A stretch of 64,000 nt of DNA from Nitratidesulfovibrio sp. SRB-5 (GCF_019931275.1 NZ_JAIOTY010000005.1:16079-80078), one strand, 5' to 3'. Shown: positions 16,622 through 25,147, counted from the first letter of the stretch. Made by a program: numbers and translations. The notes: generated by a model not told the origin, from the sequence alone.

Positions 16622-16977
16622 GGCGTCAGTCCCCCCCAAAAAATGGCTTTCGGCCTGTCTCCGCAACCCTTCCGCCCCACCTTCAACACGGCGTCTTCCA
16701 TGCACCGTGGCATGTGCGGCGTGCCCCCCGGCAGGCCGTGCATGGCATCGGCACGGACCAGTGTAAACGGCGCGAACCCCGCGCGCAAGCGGATGAAGGC
16801 TGCGGCGGGGCGGGCATCGCAGGGCCGCGAAGATGCCGGAAGCCGCGCGGATGCCGGTCCTTCGGGACGTCCCAACGGAAACGGGGCGTCCCGAAGGACG
16901 CCCCGTTGTGGTTGCGCATGTTGTGCTGATGACGCGCTGATGTTGCGCTGATGACGCGCGGGCCCTGCCCGGCGGGG
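16622..16977. other. Non-coding region between feoB and the GGDEF gene
   Basis: 356 bp, no gene seen. The main content is a pair of overlapping perfect hairpins at 16858-16907. No clear promoter for the GGDEF gene was recognised. Confidence 0.6.
16858..16907 (-). terminator. Two mutually exclusive 12-bp hairpins downstream of feoB
   Basis: Hairpin A: AACGGGGCGTCC (16880-16891) with GGACGCCCCGTT (16896-16907), tetraloop CGAA. Hairpin B: TCCTTCGGGACG (16858-16869) with CGTCCCGAAGGA (16887-16898). They share 16887-16898 and cannot both form. Hairpin A lies 70 bp after the feoB stop; no long T-tract follows on the minus strand. Confidence 0.6.
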
Positions 16978-19248
16978 TTAGCCCCCACCCAGCATGGCGG
17001 TGCCGATCTGGTAAACGGCCACGGCCAGGCCGAAGGCCATGATGGTGCTGAACACCGTGCTGAAGATGGCCCAGCGCCACGACCCCGATTCCTGCTTGAT
17101 GGCCACCACGGTGACGAAGCAGGGGGCGTACAGCAGCACGAAGACCATCAGCGCGGCGGCAGCGGCGGGGGTCCAGTGCGGGTCGGCCTTGATGCGTTCG
17201 GCCAGCGACCCGGCGTCTTCGGCGTCCACCTCGCCCAGCGAGTAGGCCGTGCCCAGGGTGGAGACGATGACTTCCTTGGCCGCGAAGCCGCCCACCAGGG
17301 CGATGTTGGTGCGCCAGTCGAACCCGGCAGCGCCGGTCACCGATTCCAGGGCGATGCCCACGCGGCCCGCGATGGAGTGTTCCAGCCCGGCGGCGGCTTC
17401 CTCGGCGTCGATGGCGGCAAGCTGTTCCTCGAACGGATCGGTCTTTTCGCCTTCGGCGGCGGCTTCGGCGCCTTCCTCCGCAGCGGTGGCAGCGGTGGCT
17501 TCCGCTGCGTCGCCCTTTTCAGCGGCGGCTTCCGCCGCTTCCTTCTGGGCGGTGACGGCGGCGCGCTGCGTCTCGAACGCGGCGGTGCGGTCCTCGGGCA
17601 GTTGCGGGAAGGTCATGGCCGCCCACAGCAGGATGGAGATGGCCAGAATGACGGTACCGGCCTTCTTGATGTACTGCCAGGTGCGCTCCCAGGTATGGAT
17701 GAGAATGCCGCGCAGGGTGGGCAGGCGGTACGGGGGCAGTTCCATGACGAAGGGGGTGGATTCGCCCTTGATCACCGTGGAGCGCAGGATGCGCGCGACG
17801 ATGAGCGCCATGCCCCAGCCCAGCAGGGTAAGGGCGAACATGGCCTGGGCTTGCTGCTCGGCAAAGAACACGCCCACGAACAGGATGAACACCGGCAGCT
17901 TTGCGCCGCAGGTCATGAACGGCGCGGTAAGGATGGTGGCCAGCCGTTCGCGCGGGCTGCGCAGGGTGCGCGCGGCCATGACGCCGGGCACGGCGCAGCC
18001 GCCCGCGATGCCGCCGGACACGATGTAGGGCATCACCGAGCAGCCGTGCAGGCCGAACAGGCGGAATACCCGGTCCAGCATGTAGGCCACGCGGGCCATG
18101 TAGCCGGAGTCTTCAAGGAAGGCGATCATCATGAACATGAGCATGATCAGCGGCACGAAGCCCATGACCCCGCCCACGCCGTCGATGATGCCCGAAACCA
18201 CCAGCGACTTCAGCAGCCCGTCGGGCAGCGCGGCCGATGCCGTTTCGTTCAGCCAGCCAAAGAAGGCTTCCACCCATCCCATGGGGTATTCACCGATGGC
18301 GAAGGTGATTTCGTAGATGCCGTACAGCACGGCCAGCATGATCACCGGGCCGAGCAGGCGGTGGGTGAGCACGCGGTCCATGCGGTCGGAGGCGGCAAGG
18401 CGCTGCGAAAGCTCGTCGTGGCGGGTCAGCACGCCCTGGCGCAGCACGCCGGAAATGTAGCCGTAGCGGTAGTCGGCGATGACGGCTTCGGGGTAGCTGT
18501 TCAGGGTGGCTTCCAGGTGGCGGGCCACTTCCGCGGCCATGGCTTCAAGCTCTGCCGCCAGCGGACCGGCGGCGCGGCCCAGGGCGCGGATGTCGTCGTC
18601 GCTTTCCAGATACTTCAGGGCCACCCAGCGGGCCGGATACTTGTCGGTAAGGAACCGTGCGGCCTCGATGCGTTCGACCATGCGGGCCAGCACGGGGTCG
18701 AGGTCGGGACCGTAGGAGATTTCCAGCGGCTTCCAGGGGGCGCCGCGCTTGGCGTCGCCGTGGGCCACGGCGGCGGACATCAGGGCCTTCAGGCCTTCGC
18801 CGGTGCGGGCCACGGTTTCCACCACGGGCAGGTCCAGCAGCTGCGACAGGCGTGCGGCGTCGATGCGCAGGCCCTGCTTGCGGGCCTCGTCGATCATGTT
18901 CAGGCCGAGGGCCACGGGAATGCCCAGTTCCATCAACTGCACGGCCAGGTACAGGTTGCGCTCCAGCGCGCCCGCGTTGATGACGTCGATGACCACGTCG
19001 GGGCGGTCTTCCACCAGCACGCGGCGGGCCACCACTTCTTCCTGGGTGTAGGCGGTAAGCGAATAGGTGCCGGGCAGGTCCACCACGCGCACTTCACGCC
19101 CGTCCACGCGGGCGATGCCTTCCTTCTTTTCCACCGTGATGCCGGGGTAGTTGCCCACGTGCTGGCGCGAACCGGTGTACTCGTTGAACGCGGTGGTCTT
19201 GCCGGAGTTGGGGTTGCCCGCAAGGGCGACGATGACGTTGGCGGACAT
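16978..19248 (-). CDS. feoB: Ferrous iron transporter FeoB
   Basis: 756 residues. The N-terminal G domain has GNPNSGKT (residues 11-18), the switch region GNYPGITVEKKEG and DLPGTYSL. A helical GDI region follows, then the membrane core with Gate motifs containing Cys (GGIAGGCAVPGVMAAR; APFMTCGAKLPVF). It imports Fe(II) across the inner membrane. Around residues 553-617 there is an Ala/Glu-rich, probably coiled-coil insertion (AAEAAAEKGDAAEATAATAA) between transmembrane segments. Two bp separate it from feoA upstream. Confidence 0.97.
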   Translation of the reverse strand: MSANVIVALAGNPNSGKTTAFNEYTGSRQHVGNYPGITVEKKEGIARVDGREVRVVDLPGTYSLTAYTQEEVVARRVLVEDRPDVVIDVINAGALERNLYLAVQLMELGIPVALGLNMIDEARKQGLRIDAARLSQLLDLPVVETVARTGEGLKALMSAAVAHGDAKRGAPWKPLEISYGPDLDPVLARMVERIEAARFLTDKYPARWVALKYLESDDDIRALGRAAGPLAAELEAMAAEVARHLEATLNSYPEAVIADYRYGYISGVLRQGVLTRHDELSQRLAASDRMDRVLTHRLLGPVIMLAVLYGIYEITFAIGEYPMGWVEAFFGWLNETASAALPDGLLKSLVVSGIIDGVGGVMGFVPLIMLMFMMIAFLEDSGYMARVAYMLDRVFRLFGLHGCSVMPYIVSGGIAGGCAVPGVMAARTLRSPRERLATILTAPFMTCGAKLPVFILFVGVFFAEQQAQAMFALTLLGWGMALIVARILRSTVIKGESTPFVMELPPYRLPTLRGILIHTWERTWQYIKKAGTVILAISILLWAAMTFPQLPEDRTAAFETQRAAVTAQKEAAEAAAEKGDAAEATAATAAEEGAEAAAEGEKTDPFEEQLAAIDAEEAAAGLEHSIAGRVGIALESVTGAAGFDWRTNIALVGGFAAKEVIVSTLGTAYSLGEVDAEDAGSLAERIKADPHWTPAAAAALMVFVLLYAPCFVTVVAIKQESGSWRWAIFSTVFSTIMAFGLAVAVYQIGTAMLGGG

Positions 19249-19250
19249 GG

Positions 19251-19508
19251 CTACTCCTGCGGACGGGGCTGGGCGTCGATCTCGACGGCGATGAAGTCGG
19301 CCTCGTTGTTGCGCAACGAGAGGGTGAACCCCTTCAGGCGCAGGGCCACCGGATCCATCAGGGGCGCACGCCCCATGACCTCCACTTCCGCACCGGGGAT
19401 CAGCCCCATGTCGCGGATGCGCCGCCCCAGTTCGCCATGCGCGTCAACCTTGGCGATGCGCGCCCGCTGGCCCACGGCCAGTTGCCGCAGGGGAATGGTT
19501 TTGCCCAT
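19251..19508 (-). CDS. feoA: FeoA family protein
   Basis: 85 residues with an SH3-like fold: IPLRQLAVGQRARIAKVDAH, RRIRDMGLIPGAEVEVMGRA, and LRNNEADFIAVE. A small cytosolic partner of FeoB. Immediately upstream of feoB (2-bp gap). A Fur-box-like sequence lies 47 bp before its start. Confidence 0.94.
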   Translation of the reverse strand: MGKTIPLRQLAVGQRARIAKVDAHGELGRRIRDMGLIPGAEVEVMGRAPLMDPVALRLKGFTLSLRNNEADFIAVEIDAQPRPQE

Positions 19509-19554
19509 CTTCGTGTCTCCTCCTCGCTGTGCGCGGGCTGGCTGCCCCCGCGAA

Positions 19555-19576
19555 ATTGAAAATCTTTCTCATTGAG
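19555..19576. promoter_or_regulatory. Fur-box-like site upstream of feoA
   Basis: ATTGAAAATCTTTCTCATTG lies at 19555-19574. It resembles the deltaproteobacterial Fur consensus WTGAAAATNATTTTCAW with a few mismatches. It is located between the Cys-rich gene and feoA. Confidence 0.6.
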
Positions 19577-19630
19577 TCGCGTTAAAAAAAGGCACGGCCC
19601 TCGGGCCGGCCATCACCAGCGTGTCGCGTG

Positions 19631-19855
19631 CTACTTGCCGCAGCCGCAGGATGTGCCCGGCTTTGAGGCAATGTGCCCTCCGCCGCCGCAGCAGCCCGAG
19701 CCGCCGGAACTGCCGGAACTGCTGGAACTGGCGGAACTGGCGGAGCAGTCGCAACCGCATCCGCACCCGCCCGACTTGCGGAACAGGTACCGCCGCGCGA
19801 CATACCCCGCCGCCGCCACCACGATGGCGACGACCAAGAGAGTGTCCCAAGTCAT
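19631..19855 (-). CDS. FeoB-associated Cys-rich membrane protein
   Basis: 74 residues from ATG 19855, preceded by GGAGA. One N-terminal TM helix (MTWDTLLVVAIVVAAAGYVA) is followed by RRYLFRKSGG and a Cys/Ser/Gly tail (CGCGCDC, GCCGGGG, SCGCGK) with nine cysteines. This size and layout match the small Cys-rich membrane proteins found beside FeoB in anaerobes. The Cys tail may bind iron or interact with FeoB; function is not known. It lies between the two feoA genes. Confidence 0.85.
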   Translation of the reverse strand: MTWDTLLVVAIVVAAAGYVARRYLFRKSGGCGCGCDCSASSASSSSSGSSGGSGCCGGGGHIASKPGTSCGCGK

Positions 19856-19892
19856 ACTGCTTCTCCTTGTCGATGGCCGTGGCCGGACCCCG

Positions 19893-20141
19893 TCAGTCGT
19901 GCATCTGCCGACCGGAATGCACCGGCTCGCAGAAGACGCCGCAGGCCAGGGTGTCGCCCAGGACCAGCGAGGCTTCACGCACCCGGACGCAACAGGCGCC
20001 CCCCTGCGAACAGACTTCCAGCTCCGTGCCGGGCGTTATGCCCAGCGCGCACAGCCTTCCCCGCTCGCCCTGCTTGTCGCAGAGACGACGCACCCGAACC
20101 CGGCATCCGGCGGGAACATCACTCAACTTGCAACAAGGCAT
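19893..20141 (-). CDS. FeoA family protein, second copy, Cys-containing
   Basis: 82 residues from ATG 20141 (GGAGA upstream). CKLSDVPAGCRVRVRRLCDKQGERGRLCALGITPGTELEVCSQG is FeoA-like, with LGDTLACGVFCEPV near the end. It carries about eight cysteines, unlike the feoA at 19251, which has none. First gene of the feo cluster; a Fur-box-like site lies 120 bp upstream. It may be a regulator of, or an iron-sensing partner for, FeoB. Confidence 0.85.
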   Translation of the reverse strand: MPCCKLSDVPAGCRVRVRRLCDKQGERGRLCALGITPGTELEVCSQGGACCVRVREASLVLGDTLACGVFCEPVHSGRQMHD

Positions 20142-20488
20142 ACGCGTCTCCTTGGTCCGGTCGACACCGACCGTCTGCCCGCCCCACCGCTGCCGCGCGG
20201 GGCGCGGGCAACAGGTGCGGGGCCGGGAATGCACGCCCGACGCCCTATCAGTGCACCTCCTGAAAATGATTGTCAAGTTCCTTCTCGACAAAAACCACCA
20301 CTCCCGGTCCGGCAAGCGGCCACTCACGACATGCCGGAACATTATCGGGACATGGCCGGGAACTGGACGCGCCCGGCCCGCTGCGGTAGCCTTTCGGTCC
20401 GCCGCCGCAACCCGGTCAACGTCCCATGCGGGCAACGAACGGAGCGCCGGTCGCACCACCCACAGCTTTCGCAGGAGCCTTCGCCGCA
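20142..20488. other. Intergenic region between divergent feoA2 and M20 peptidase
   Basis: 347 bp. It holds the Fur-box-like site at 20260 and the ribosome-binding site for the next gene (AGGAG near 20472). The peptidase frame is open from 20426, but a start at 20489 fits the binding site better. Confidence 0.6.
20260..20276. promoter_or_regulatory. Fur-box-like operator upstream of the feo cluster
   Basis: TGAAAATGATTGTCA at 20261-20275 is nearly a perfect match to the Fur consensus WTGAAAATNATTTTCAW (one mismatch in the core). It would repress the feoA2-Cys-rich-feoA-feoB unit under iron sufficiency. Confidence 0.78.
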
Positions 20489-21724
20489 ATGCCCCAATCC
20501 ACAGACACCTTCGCCCGCTTCGCGGAACAGGCCCGCGCCTGCCTGCCCTCCGGGCTGGACGAGGCTACCGCCTCGGACATCGCCGACATGGTGGCGCTGA
20601 CCGCCCGTCTCATGGCCATCCGCTCCACGGCCTCGCGCCCGGAAGAACTGGCCCGCTGCGCCGACGTCATCGCCGCCTGGCTGGCCGACAACAACATTCC
20701 CTGCACCCGCATGGAGCACGAGGGAGTGCCATCCCTTGTGGCGGGCAACCCGGCTCACGCCGCGCCGCTGGCCCTGCTGGTGCACTTCGACGTGGTGGAC
20801 GGCGCGGACGCCATGTTCGCCCCGCGCCTGGACCTGGCGGCGGGCGTGCTGCACGGGCGCGGCAGCATCGACGACAAGTACGCCGTGGCGCTGGCCCTGA
20901 TGCTGTGCCGCCGCTGCCTGCGCGAGCTTGCGGCACGGGGCCTTGGCCCGGATGCCCTGCCCCTGGTGCTGGTGATCACCGGCGACGAGGAAACCGGCGG
21001 CCGCAATGGCGCCTTCCGCGTGCTGCCGCACATCCGGGCCGACTTCTGCGTGGCGCTGGACGGCGGTTCGCCGGGCTCGGTCATCACCAAGGAAAAGGGC
21101 GTCATCGACCTGGTGCTCACGGCGCGGGGCAAAAGCGCCCACGGCGCCCGGCCCTGGCTGGGCGAAAACGCCGTGGATGCGCTGGTGCGCGACTACGAGG
21201 CCCTGAAGCCCCTCTTTCCCGGCCTGTATCCGGAACGGGCGGGGCTGGCAGCGCCTGATGCGCCGTCCCTCTCCGCCGTGTTGCCGCAGGCGGAGGCCCA
21301 CTGGCACCGCACCCTCAACCTGGGCCTGCTGCACGCGGGCACGGCGGTGAACCAGGTGCCCGGCGAAGCTGTGGCCCATCTGGACGTGCGCTACACGGAG
21401 CACGACGATCCCCACCAACTGGTGGCCGCCATGCGCGCCGCCGTGCGAGGCGAACTGGCCGTCACCCGCATGGAGCCGCTGTTCGTCACCGGCGACACCC
21501 CGTGGCTGGACAGGCTGTTGCGCCACGCCCCCGGCGCGGCCACCGGCTGCGCCCACGGGGCCAGCGATGCCCGGTTCCTGACCGATCTTTCCATGGCCGG
21601 GGTGGTCTGGGGCGCGGAAGGCGAAACCAGCCAGCACACCGACCACGAACACCTGCTGATCCCCAGCTTGGTGCCGGTGTACCAGGCCCTGCTGGCCCTG
21701 GCGCGTGACGCGGCCAACGGATAG
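20489..21724 (+). CDS. M20 family metallopeptidase (carboxypeptidase/dipeptidase type)
   Basis: 411 residues from ATG 20489. Metal-site motifs are LLVHFDVVDGAD (His-x-Asp), GRGSIDDKYAVALA, VITGDEETGGRN (Glu-Glu), and a C-terminal EGETSQHTDHEHLLI with the last His. The dimerisation domain shows GKSAHGARPWLGENA. It resembles the PepV/CPG2/DapE branch and is distinct from the M20D enzyme at 12961. 75 bp precede a peptide-type ABC ATPase in the same direction, so peptide use is plausible. Confidence 0.9.
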   Translation: MPQSTDTFARFAEQARACLPSGLDEATASDIADMVALTARLMAIRSTASRPEELARCADVIAAWLADNNIPCTRMEHEGVPSLVAGNPAHAAPLALLVHFDVVDGADAMFAPRLDLAAGVLHGRGSIDDKYAVALALMLCRRCLRELAARGLGPDALPLVLVITGDEETGGRNGAFRVLPHIRADFCVALDGGSPGSVITKEKGVIDLVLTARGKSAHGARPWLGENAVDALVRDYEALKPLFPGLYPERAGLAAPDAPSLSAVLPQAEAHWHRTLNLGLLHAGTAVNQVPGEAVAHLDVRYTEHDDPHQLVAAMRAAVRGELAVTRMEPLFVTGDTPWLDRLLRHAPGAATGCAHGASDARFLTDLSMAGVVWGAEGETSQHTDHEHLLIPSLVPVYQALLALARDAANG

Positions 21725-21799
21725 CCCTTGCGAACAGCCTTCTTTCGGACGGCCCTCCGCCCACTGGCACCATCACCTGGAAACAACTACAGGCCAGAC

Positions 21800-22876
21800 A
21801 TGACCGACGACAACAGAACACCCCGGACGGTGACCGACGCGGCACACCTGCTGGACGTGCGCGACCTGAGCGTGGAATTTCCGGGGCGGCCCGAGGCGGA
21901 CGGCACGCCGGGCGCTCCCCTGCGCGCTGTGGCGGGGATATCCTTTTCCATAGCGCCGGGGGGCACGCTGTGCCTGGTGGGCGAATCGGGCTGCGGCAAG
22001 AGCATGACCGCGCTGGCCCTGCTGCGCCTGGTGCCCGAGCCGGGACGCGTTGCCTCCGGGTCGGTGCGGCTGGAGGGGCGGGAACTGCTGACCCTGCCGG
22101 AACCGGACATGCGCGGGGTGCGCGGGCGCAGCATTTCGATGATCTTTCAGGAACCCATGACCTCGCTGAACCCGGTGTTCCGGGTGGGCGAGCAGATCGC
22201 CGAGGGGTTGCGGCTGCATCTGGGCCTTTCCCGGTCCGATGCCGCCGCGCGCGCCGTGGACCTGCTGCGACAGGTGGGCATTCCCTCGCCGGAACTGCGC
22301 GCCCGCGACTTTCCGCACCAGATGAGCGGCGGCATGCGCCAGCGGGTGATGATCGCCATGGCGCTGGCCTGCGACCCGCGCCTGCTCATCGCCGATGAAC
22401 CCACCACCGCGCTGGACGTGACCATCCAGCGCCAGATACTGCGCCTGATGCGTGACCTTGCCGCCCACCGGGGGGCATCGGTGCTGCTGATCACCCACGA
22501 CCTCGGCGTGGTGGCGGAAACCGCCGACCACGTGGCCGTGATGTATGCCGGCAGGATCATGGAACATGCGTCGGTGGGCGATTTTTTCGCGCGCCCGCTG
22601 CATCCCTATGCCCAGGGGCTGATGCGCTCGGTGCCGCAGGCGGTTTCCGGCCCGAGGGCCGAACGGCTGTCGGCCATTCCAGGCACGGTGCCGCCGCTAT
22701 GGGCGCTGCCATCCGGCTGCACCTTCCGCGACCGTTGCCCGCACGCCTTCGCCCGGTGCGCCGAACAGGAACCGCCCCTGCTGGCCATGCCGCCGCAGGC
22801 ACCCACCGCCGCTCCCACGGACAACGCGGCCCAGGAGCACGGCGTGCGCTGCTGGCTGCACGCCCCCAAGGAATGA
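21800..22876 (+). CDS. Oligopeptide/dipeptide ABC transporter ATP-binding protein (DppD/OppD type)
   Basis: 358 residues from ATG 21800. Walker [17 protein letters not shown]-loop [17 protein letters not shown], signature [15 protein letters not shown], Walker [13 protein letters not shown] and the H-loop [11 protein letters not shown] are all intact. The C-terminal extension [15 protein letters not shown] carries Cys residues as in OppD/DppD (iron-sulfur-binding region of the family). No permease, binding protein or DppF-type partner lies next to it, so it must work with components encoded elsewhere or is left over. Confidence 0.9.
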   Translation: MTDDNRTPRTVTDAAHLLDVRDLSVEFPGRPEADGTPGAPLRAVAGISFSIAPGGTLCLVGESGCGKSMTALALLRLVPEPGRVASGSVRLEGRELLTLPEPDMRGVRGRSISMIFQEPMTSLNPVFRVGEQIAEGLRLHLGLSRSDAAARAVDLLRQVGIPSPELRARDFPHQMSGGMRQRVMIAMALACDPRLLIADEPTTALDVTIQRQILRLMRDLAAHRGASVLLITHDLGVVAETADHVAVMYAGRIMEHASVGDFFARPLHPYAQGLMRSVPQAVSGPRAERLSAIPGTVPPLWALPSGCTFRDRCPHAFARCAEQEPPLLAMPPQAPTAAPTDNAAQEHGVRCWLHAPKE

Positions 22877-23200
22877 CCGGCGACAGGTGACCGGCCGGGC
22901 TTCGCCCCGTCATGCCTGCACGAAGCGCCCCGCAGTGCGCCCCCCGCATCTCCGCATCGCGCCGGAACGCACCACGCAGACGGCCCATGCTGCATGCGCA
23001 GGCACAGCGGCGCACAGGCGTACCGCATCATCGCCGCCCGCGTTGCGGCGACACGCCATGCACGCCCCCCACACCCACCCCTACGTCGCAATGGGGAATA
23101 ACCCTACTACGGCGAAAGCAGGTTTACAATTCCACCGGGGGCACATATAACGTACCGTGTTATTTTCAGACCAGCCACATCATAGTCAAAGGCTGCCGAC
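22877..23200. other. Intergenic region upstream of the response regulator
   Basis: 324 bp without a gene. The only clear content is the promoter at 23123-23151. Confidence 0.6.
23123..23151 (+). promoter_or_regulatory. Sigma-70 promoter of the response regulator
   Basis: TTTACA (23123-23128), 17 bp, TATAAC (23146-23151). An inverted repeat ATAAC (23147-23151)...GTTAT (23159-23163) covers the start point and could be an operator. Confidence 0.65.
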
Positions 23201-23851
23201 ATGTCGAAAACCGTTGTGCTCGTCGAAGACCTCGATATCGTCCGGGAAGGGCTTAAGGCCCTGCTCGGGGCATATCCCGCTTTCTCCATCGTGGGAGAGG
23301 CCCCGGACGGCATCCAGGCCTTGAAAATCGTTGAAAAGCACATGCCGGATATAGTGCTCATGGACCTGACGCTGCCGCTCATGGACGGCACGGAAGCCAT
23401 CCGCGAAATCAAGCGGCGCTGCGAGCGCACCAAGGTGCTGGCGCTGACCGCCCACAAGAAGGATAGCCTGATCTACCGCACTCTCAGCGCGGGGGCCGAC
23501 GGCTACGTGCTGAAGAACGTTTCCAGCGACATTCTGGTGCAAGCCATGGAAACGGTGCTGTCCGGGCGCCGGTACATCAGCCCCGAAATTTCCGAACTGC
23601 TCATCGAAGACTTTCTGCGCCACGGCCGCCGCGAAAGCGGGTCGCTGCTGGATCTTTTGAGCGACCGCGAAAAGCAGGTGCTGAAGCTGGTGGCCGAAGG
23701 CCACGGCAACAAGATGATCGCCGACAAGCTGTGCATAAGCCACAAGACCGTGGAAAAGCACAAGGCCAACCTGAAGCGCAAACTGGGTGCCGACAGCACG
23801 GCGGAACTGGTCAGCTTTGCCATCGAGCACGGGCTGACCGTCACACCGTAG
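23201..23851 (+). CDS. NarL/FixJ-type response regulator
   Basis: 216 residues. Receiver domain at 1-120 with phospho-acceptor D55 (IVLMDLTLPLMDG), conserved T (LALTAHKK) and K (DGYVLKNV). The LuxR HTH at about 150-210 reads LLSDREKQVLKLVAEGHGNK followed by SHKTVEKHKANLKRKLG. A DNA-binding activator or repressor; no cognate kinase is nearby. A stand-alone HPt protein is encoded on the opposite strand 150 bp away and could pass phosphate to it. Confidence 0.95.
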   Translation: MSKTVVLVEDLDIVREGLKALLGAYPAFSIVGEAPDGIQALKIVEKHMPDIVLMDLTLPLMDGTEAIREIKRRCERTKVLALTAHKKDSLIYRTLSAGADGYVLKNVSSDILVQAMETVLSGRRYISPEISELLIEDFLRHGRRESGSLLDLLSDREKQVLKLVAEGHGNKMIADKLCISHKTVEKHKANLKRKLGADSTAELVSFAIEHGLTVTP

Positions 23852-23893
23852 CCGCAAGACACCCTGCCCCGCCAGCCCCGAACGGATGCAAAA

Positions 23894-23929
23894 CGACGGG
23901 CCGGACTCCACTGCGAGTCCGGCCCGTCG
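23894..23929. terminator. Strong terminator hairpin between the response regulator and HPt genes
   Basis: A perfect 15-bp stem CGACGGGCCGGACTC / GAGTCCGGCCCGTCG (23894-23908, 23915-23929) with a 6-nt loop. It can act for both convergent genes. Confidence 0.8.
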
Positions 23930-24002
23930 ATGCATTTCACGGGGCACACAATACGGCGGAACGGCTGTTGCCGATACGGCGGTGCCGCGTGTCCGGCAGG
24001 GG

Positions 24003-24956
24003 CTAATCGTGCGGATCGGGCTCCGCGCCCACAGGAGACGGAACAGATTGGCCGGATTGACCGGGCAGGCCGGGCAGGCCAGACAGGTCGGGCAGGCCAG
24101 ACAGGGCCGTCAGCGCGGCACGCAGCCACGCCAGGGAGTCGGAGGCGGCGTCCATGTCGGCGCAGTTGGCGGCACATTCCAGCGCCGCCGCGCAGGCGGC
24201 CCATTCCGGCATGGCGTAGTTGGCCGCCATGCCGCGCATGGTGTGGCCCACACGGGCCAGCAACACCATGTCCCGCGCATGCAGCGCATCGCCCGCCTGG
24301 CCGACGAGCGCCTCTGCAGTGCGCCACACGCCGGGCAGCAACGGGCGCAGCACCTCCGGCATGGCCGCTATCAGGGCCGCCCCGGAAAGCCGCTGGCCGG
24401 ACGGCACGCCGGTGTCGGCCACCCGGCGCAGTTGGCCGCACCGGGCCAGCGCCAGCGCCACGTCGGCAAGGTCCGCATATCCGGATGCATGGGCCGGGGC
24501 GCGCTCTCCATCCACGTCGCGGGGGCGCACCTCCGCCAGTGGGGCATCCTCCCAGCCGGGGGGCACGGCGGGGGCATCCCCCGCAAGCCGCACCACCAAG
24601 AGCGGAGGCGCAGCAGGCATGGCCGAGGTGTTGCACCTGCCCCGGCACGGCGTTGCACCAGTCTCATCCTTCGGGCCTGCGGCGTGCACGCGCGCGCCAG
24701 GCTCATCTTTCGGGCTTGCGGCGTGTACGCGCGCGCCAGTCTCATCCTTCGGGCTTGCGGCATGCGCGCGCGCGCCCGGCAGCAGCAGTACCACCTGCGC
24801 CGACAGGGCCTCGCGCACCGCTGCACGCGCGCCGCTCACCAGCACGAGGAGATGCCCCGTGTCCGTTCCCGGCGCGGCTGCATCGGCATGCGCCTGGTCC
24901 GGCTGTCCTCTTCGATTCGGGGACGGCGTGGTGCCGCCTTCCCTGTCCTTGGGCAT
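24003..24956 (-). CDS. HPt-domain phosphotransfer protein with repeat-rich N-terminus
   Basis: 317 residues from ATG 24956, preceded by GAGGAGA. The C-terminal part (about 190-290) is helical and carries LARVGHTMRGMAANYAM, the HPt phosphotransfer motif, with H238 as the likely phospho-acceptor. The N-terminal half is low complexity and includes three 13-residue repeats, GARVHAASPKDET and variants. No kinase domain. It ends with a run of Leu-Pro-Gly-Ser residues. It converges on the response regulator at 23201, a possible partner. Confidence 0.72.
   Translation of the reverse strand: MPKDREGGTTPSPNRRGQPDQAHADAAAPGTDTGHLLVLVSGARAAVREALSAQVVLLLPGARAHAASPKDETGARVHAASPKDEPGARVHAAGPKDETGATPCRGRCNTSAMPAAPPLLVVRLAGDAPAVPPGWEDAPLAEVRPRDVDGERAPAHASGYADLADVALALARCGQLRRVADTGVPSGQRLSGAALIAAMPEVLRPLLPGVWRTAEALVGQAGDALHARDMVLLARVGHTMRGMAANYAMPEWAACAAALECAANCADMDAASDSLAWLRAALTALSGLPDLSGLPGLPGQSGQSVPSPVGAEPDPHD
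24659..24780 (-). repeat. 39-bp tandem repeat, three units, inside the HPt gene
   Basis: Three units encode GARAHAASPKDET, GARVHAASPKDEP and GARVHAAGPKDET. Each contains the motif CATCYTTCGGGC and an alternating GCGCGC stretch. Confidence 0.9.
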
Positions 24957-25147
24957 CGTGTCTCCTCTCCCCCGGTGGACGGAAGCCGCTGCGCTCCTGC
25001 CCGATGTTCGCTCCGGTGCTATCGGCAGGCATGAGCCTTTGCCTTAGCCCCGGCCCGCCACGCAAGTATTTTTCCGCGCCCGCCAACGCCATTCGGGGCG
25101 GGAAAAGGCGACACGACCAGCATTCGCAAGGTTTTTGAAAAAAACGC

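Noticed and set aside
16951..19575. 874-codon frame antisense to feoB/feoA
   Set aside because: A shadow of FeoB; rich in His, Gln and Gly with no recognisable domain.
24659..24780. CRISPR-like direct repeats
   Set aside because: The units abut without spacers and are in frame inside a gene; they are a protein repeat.
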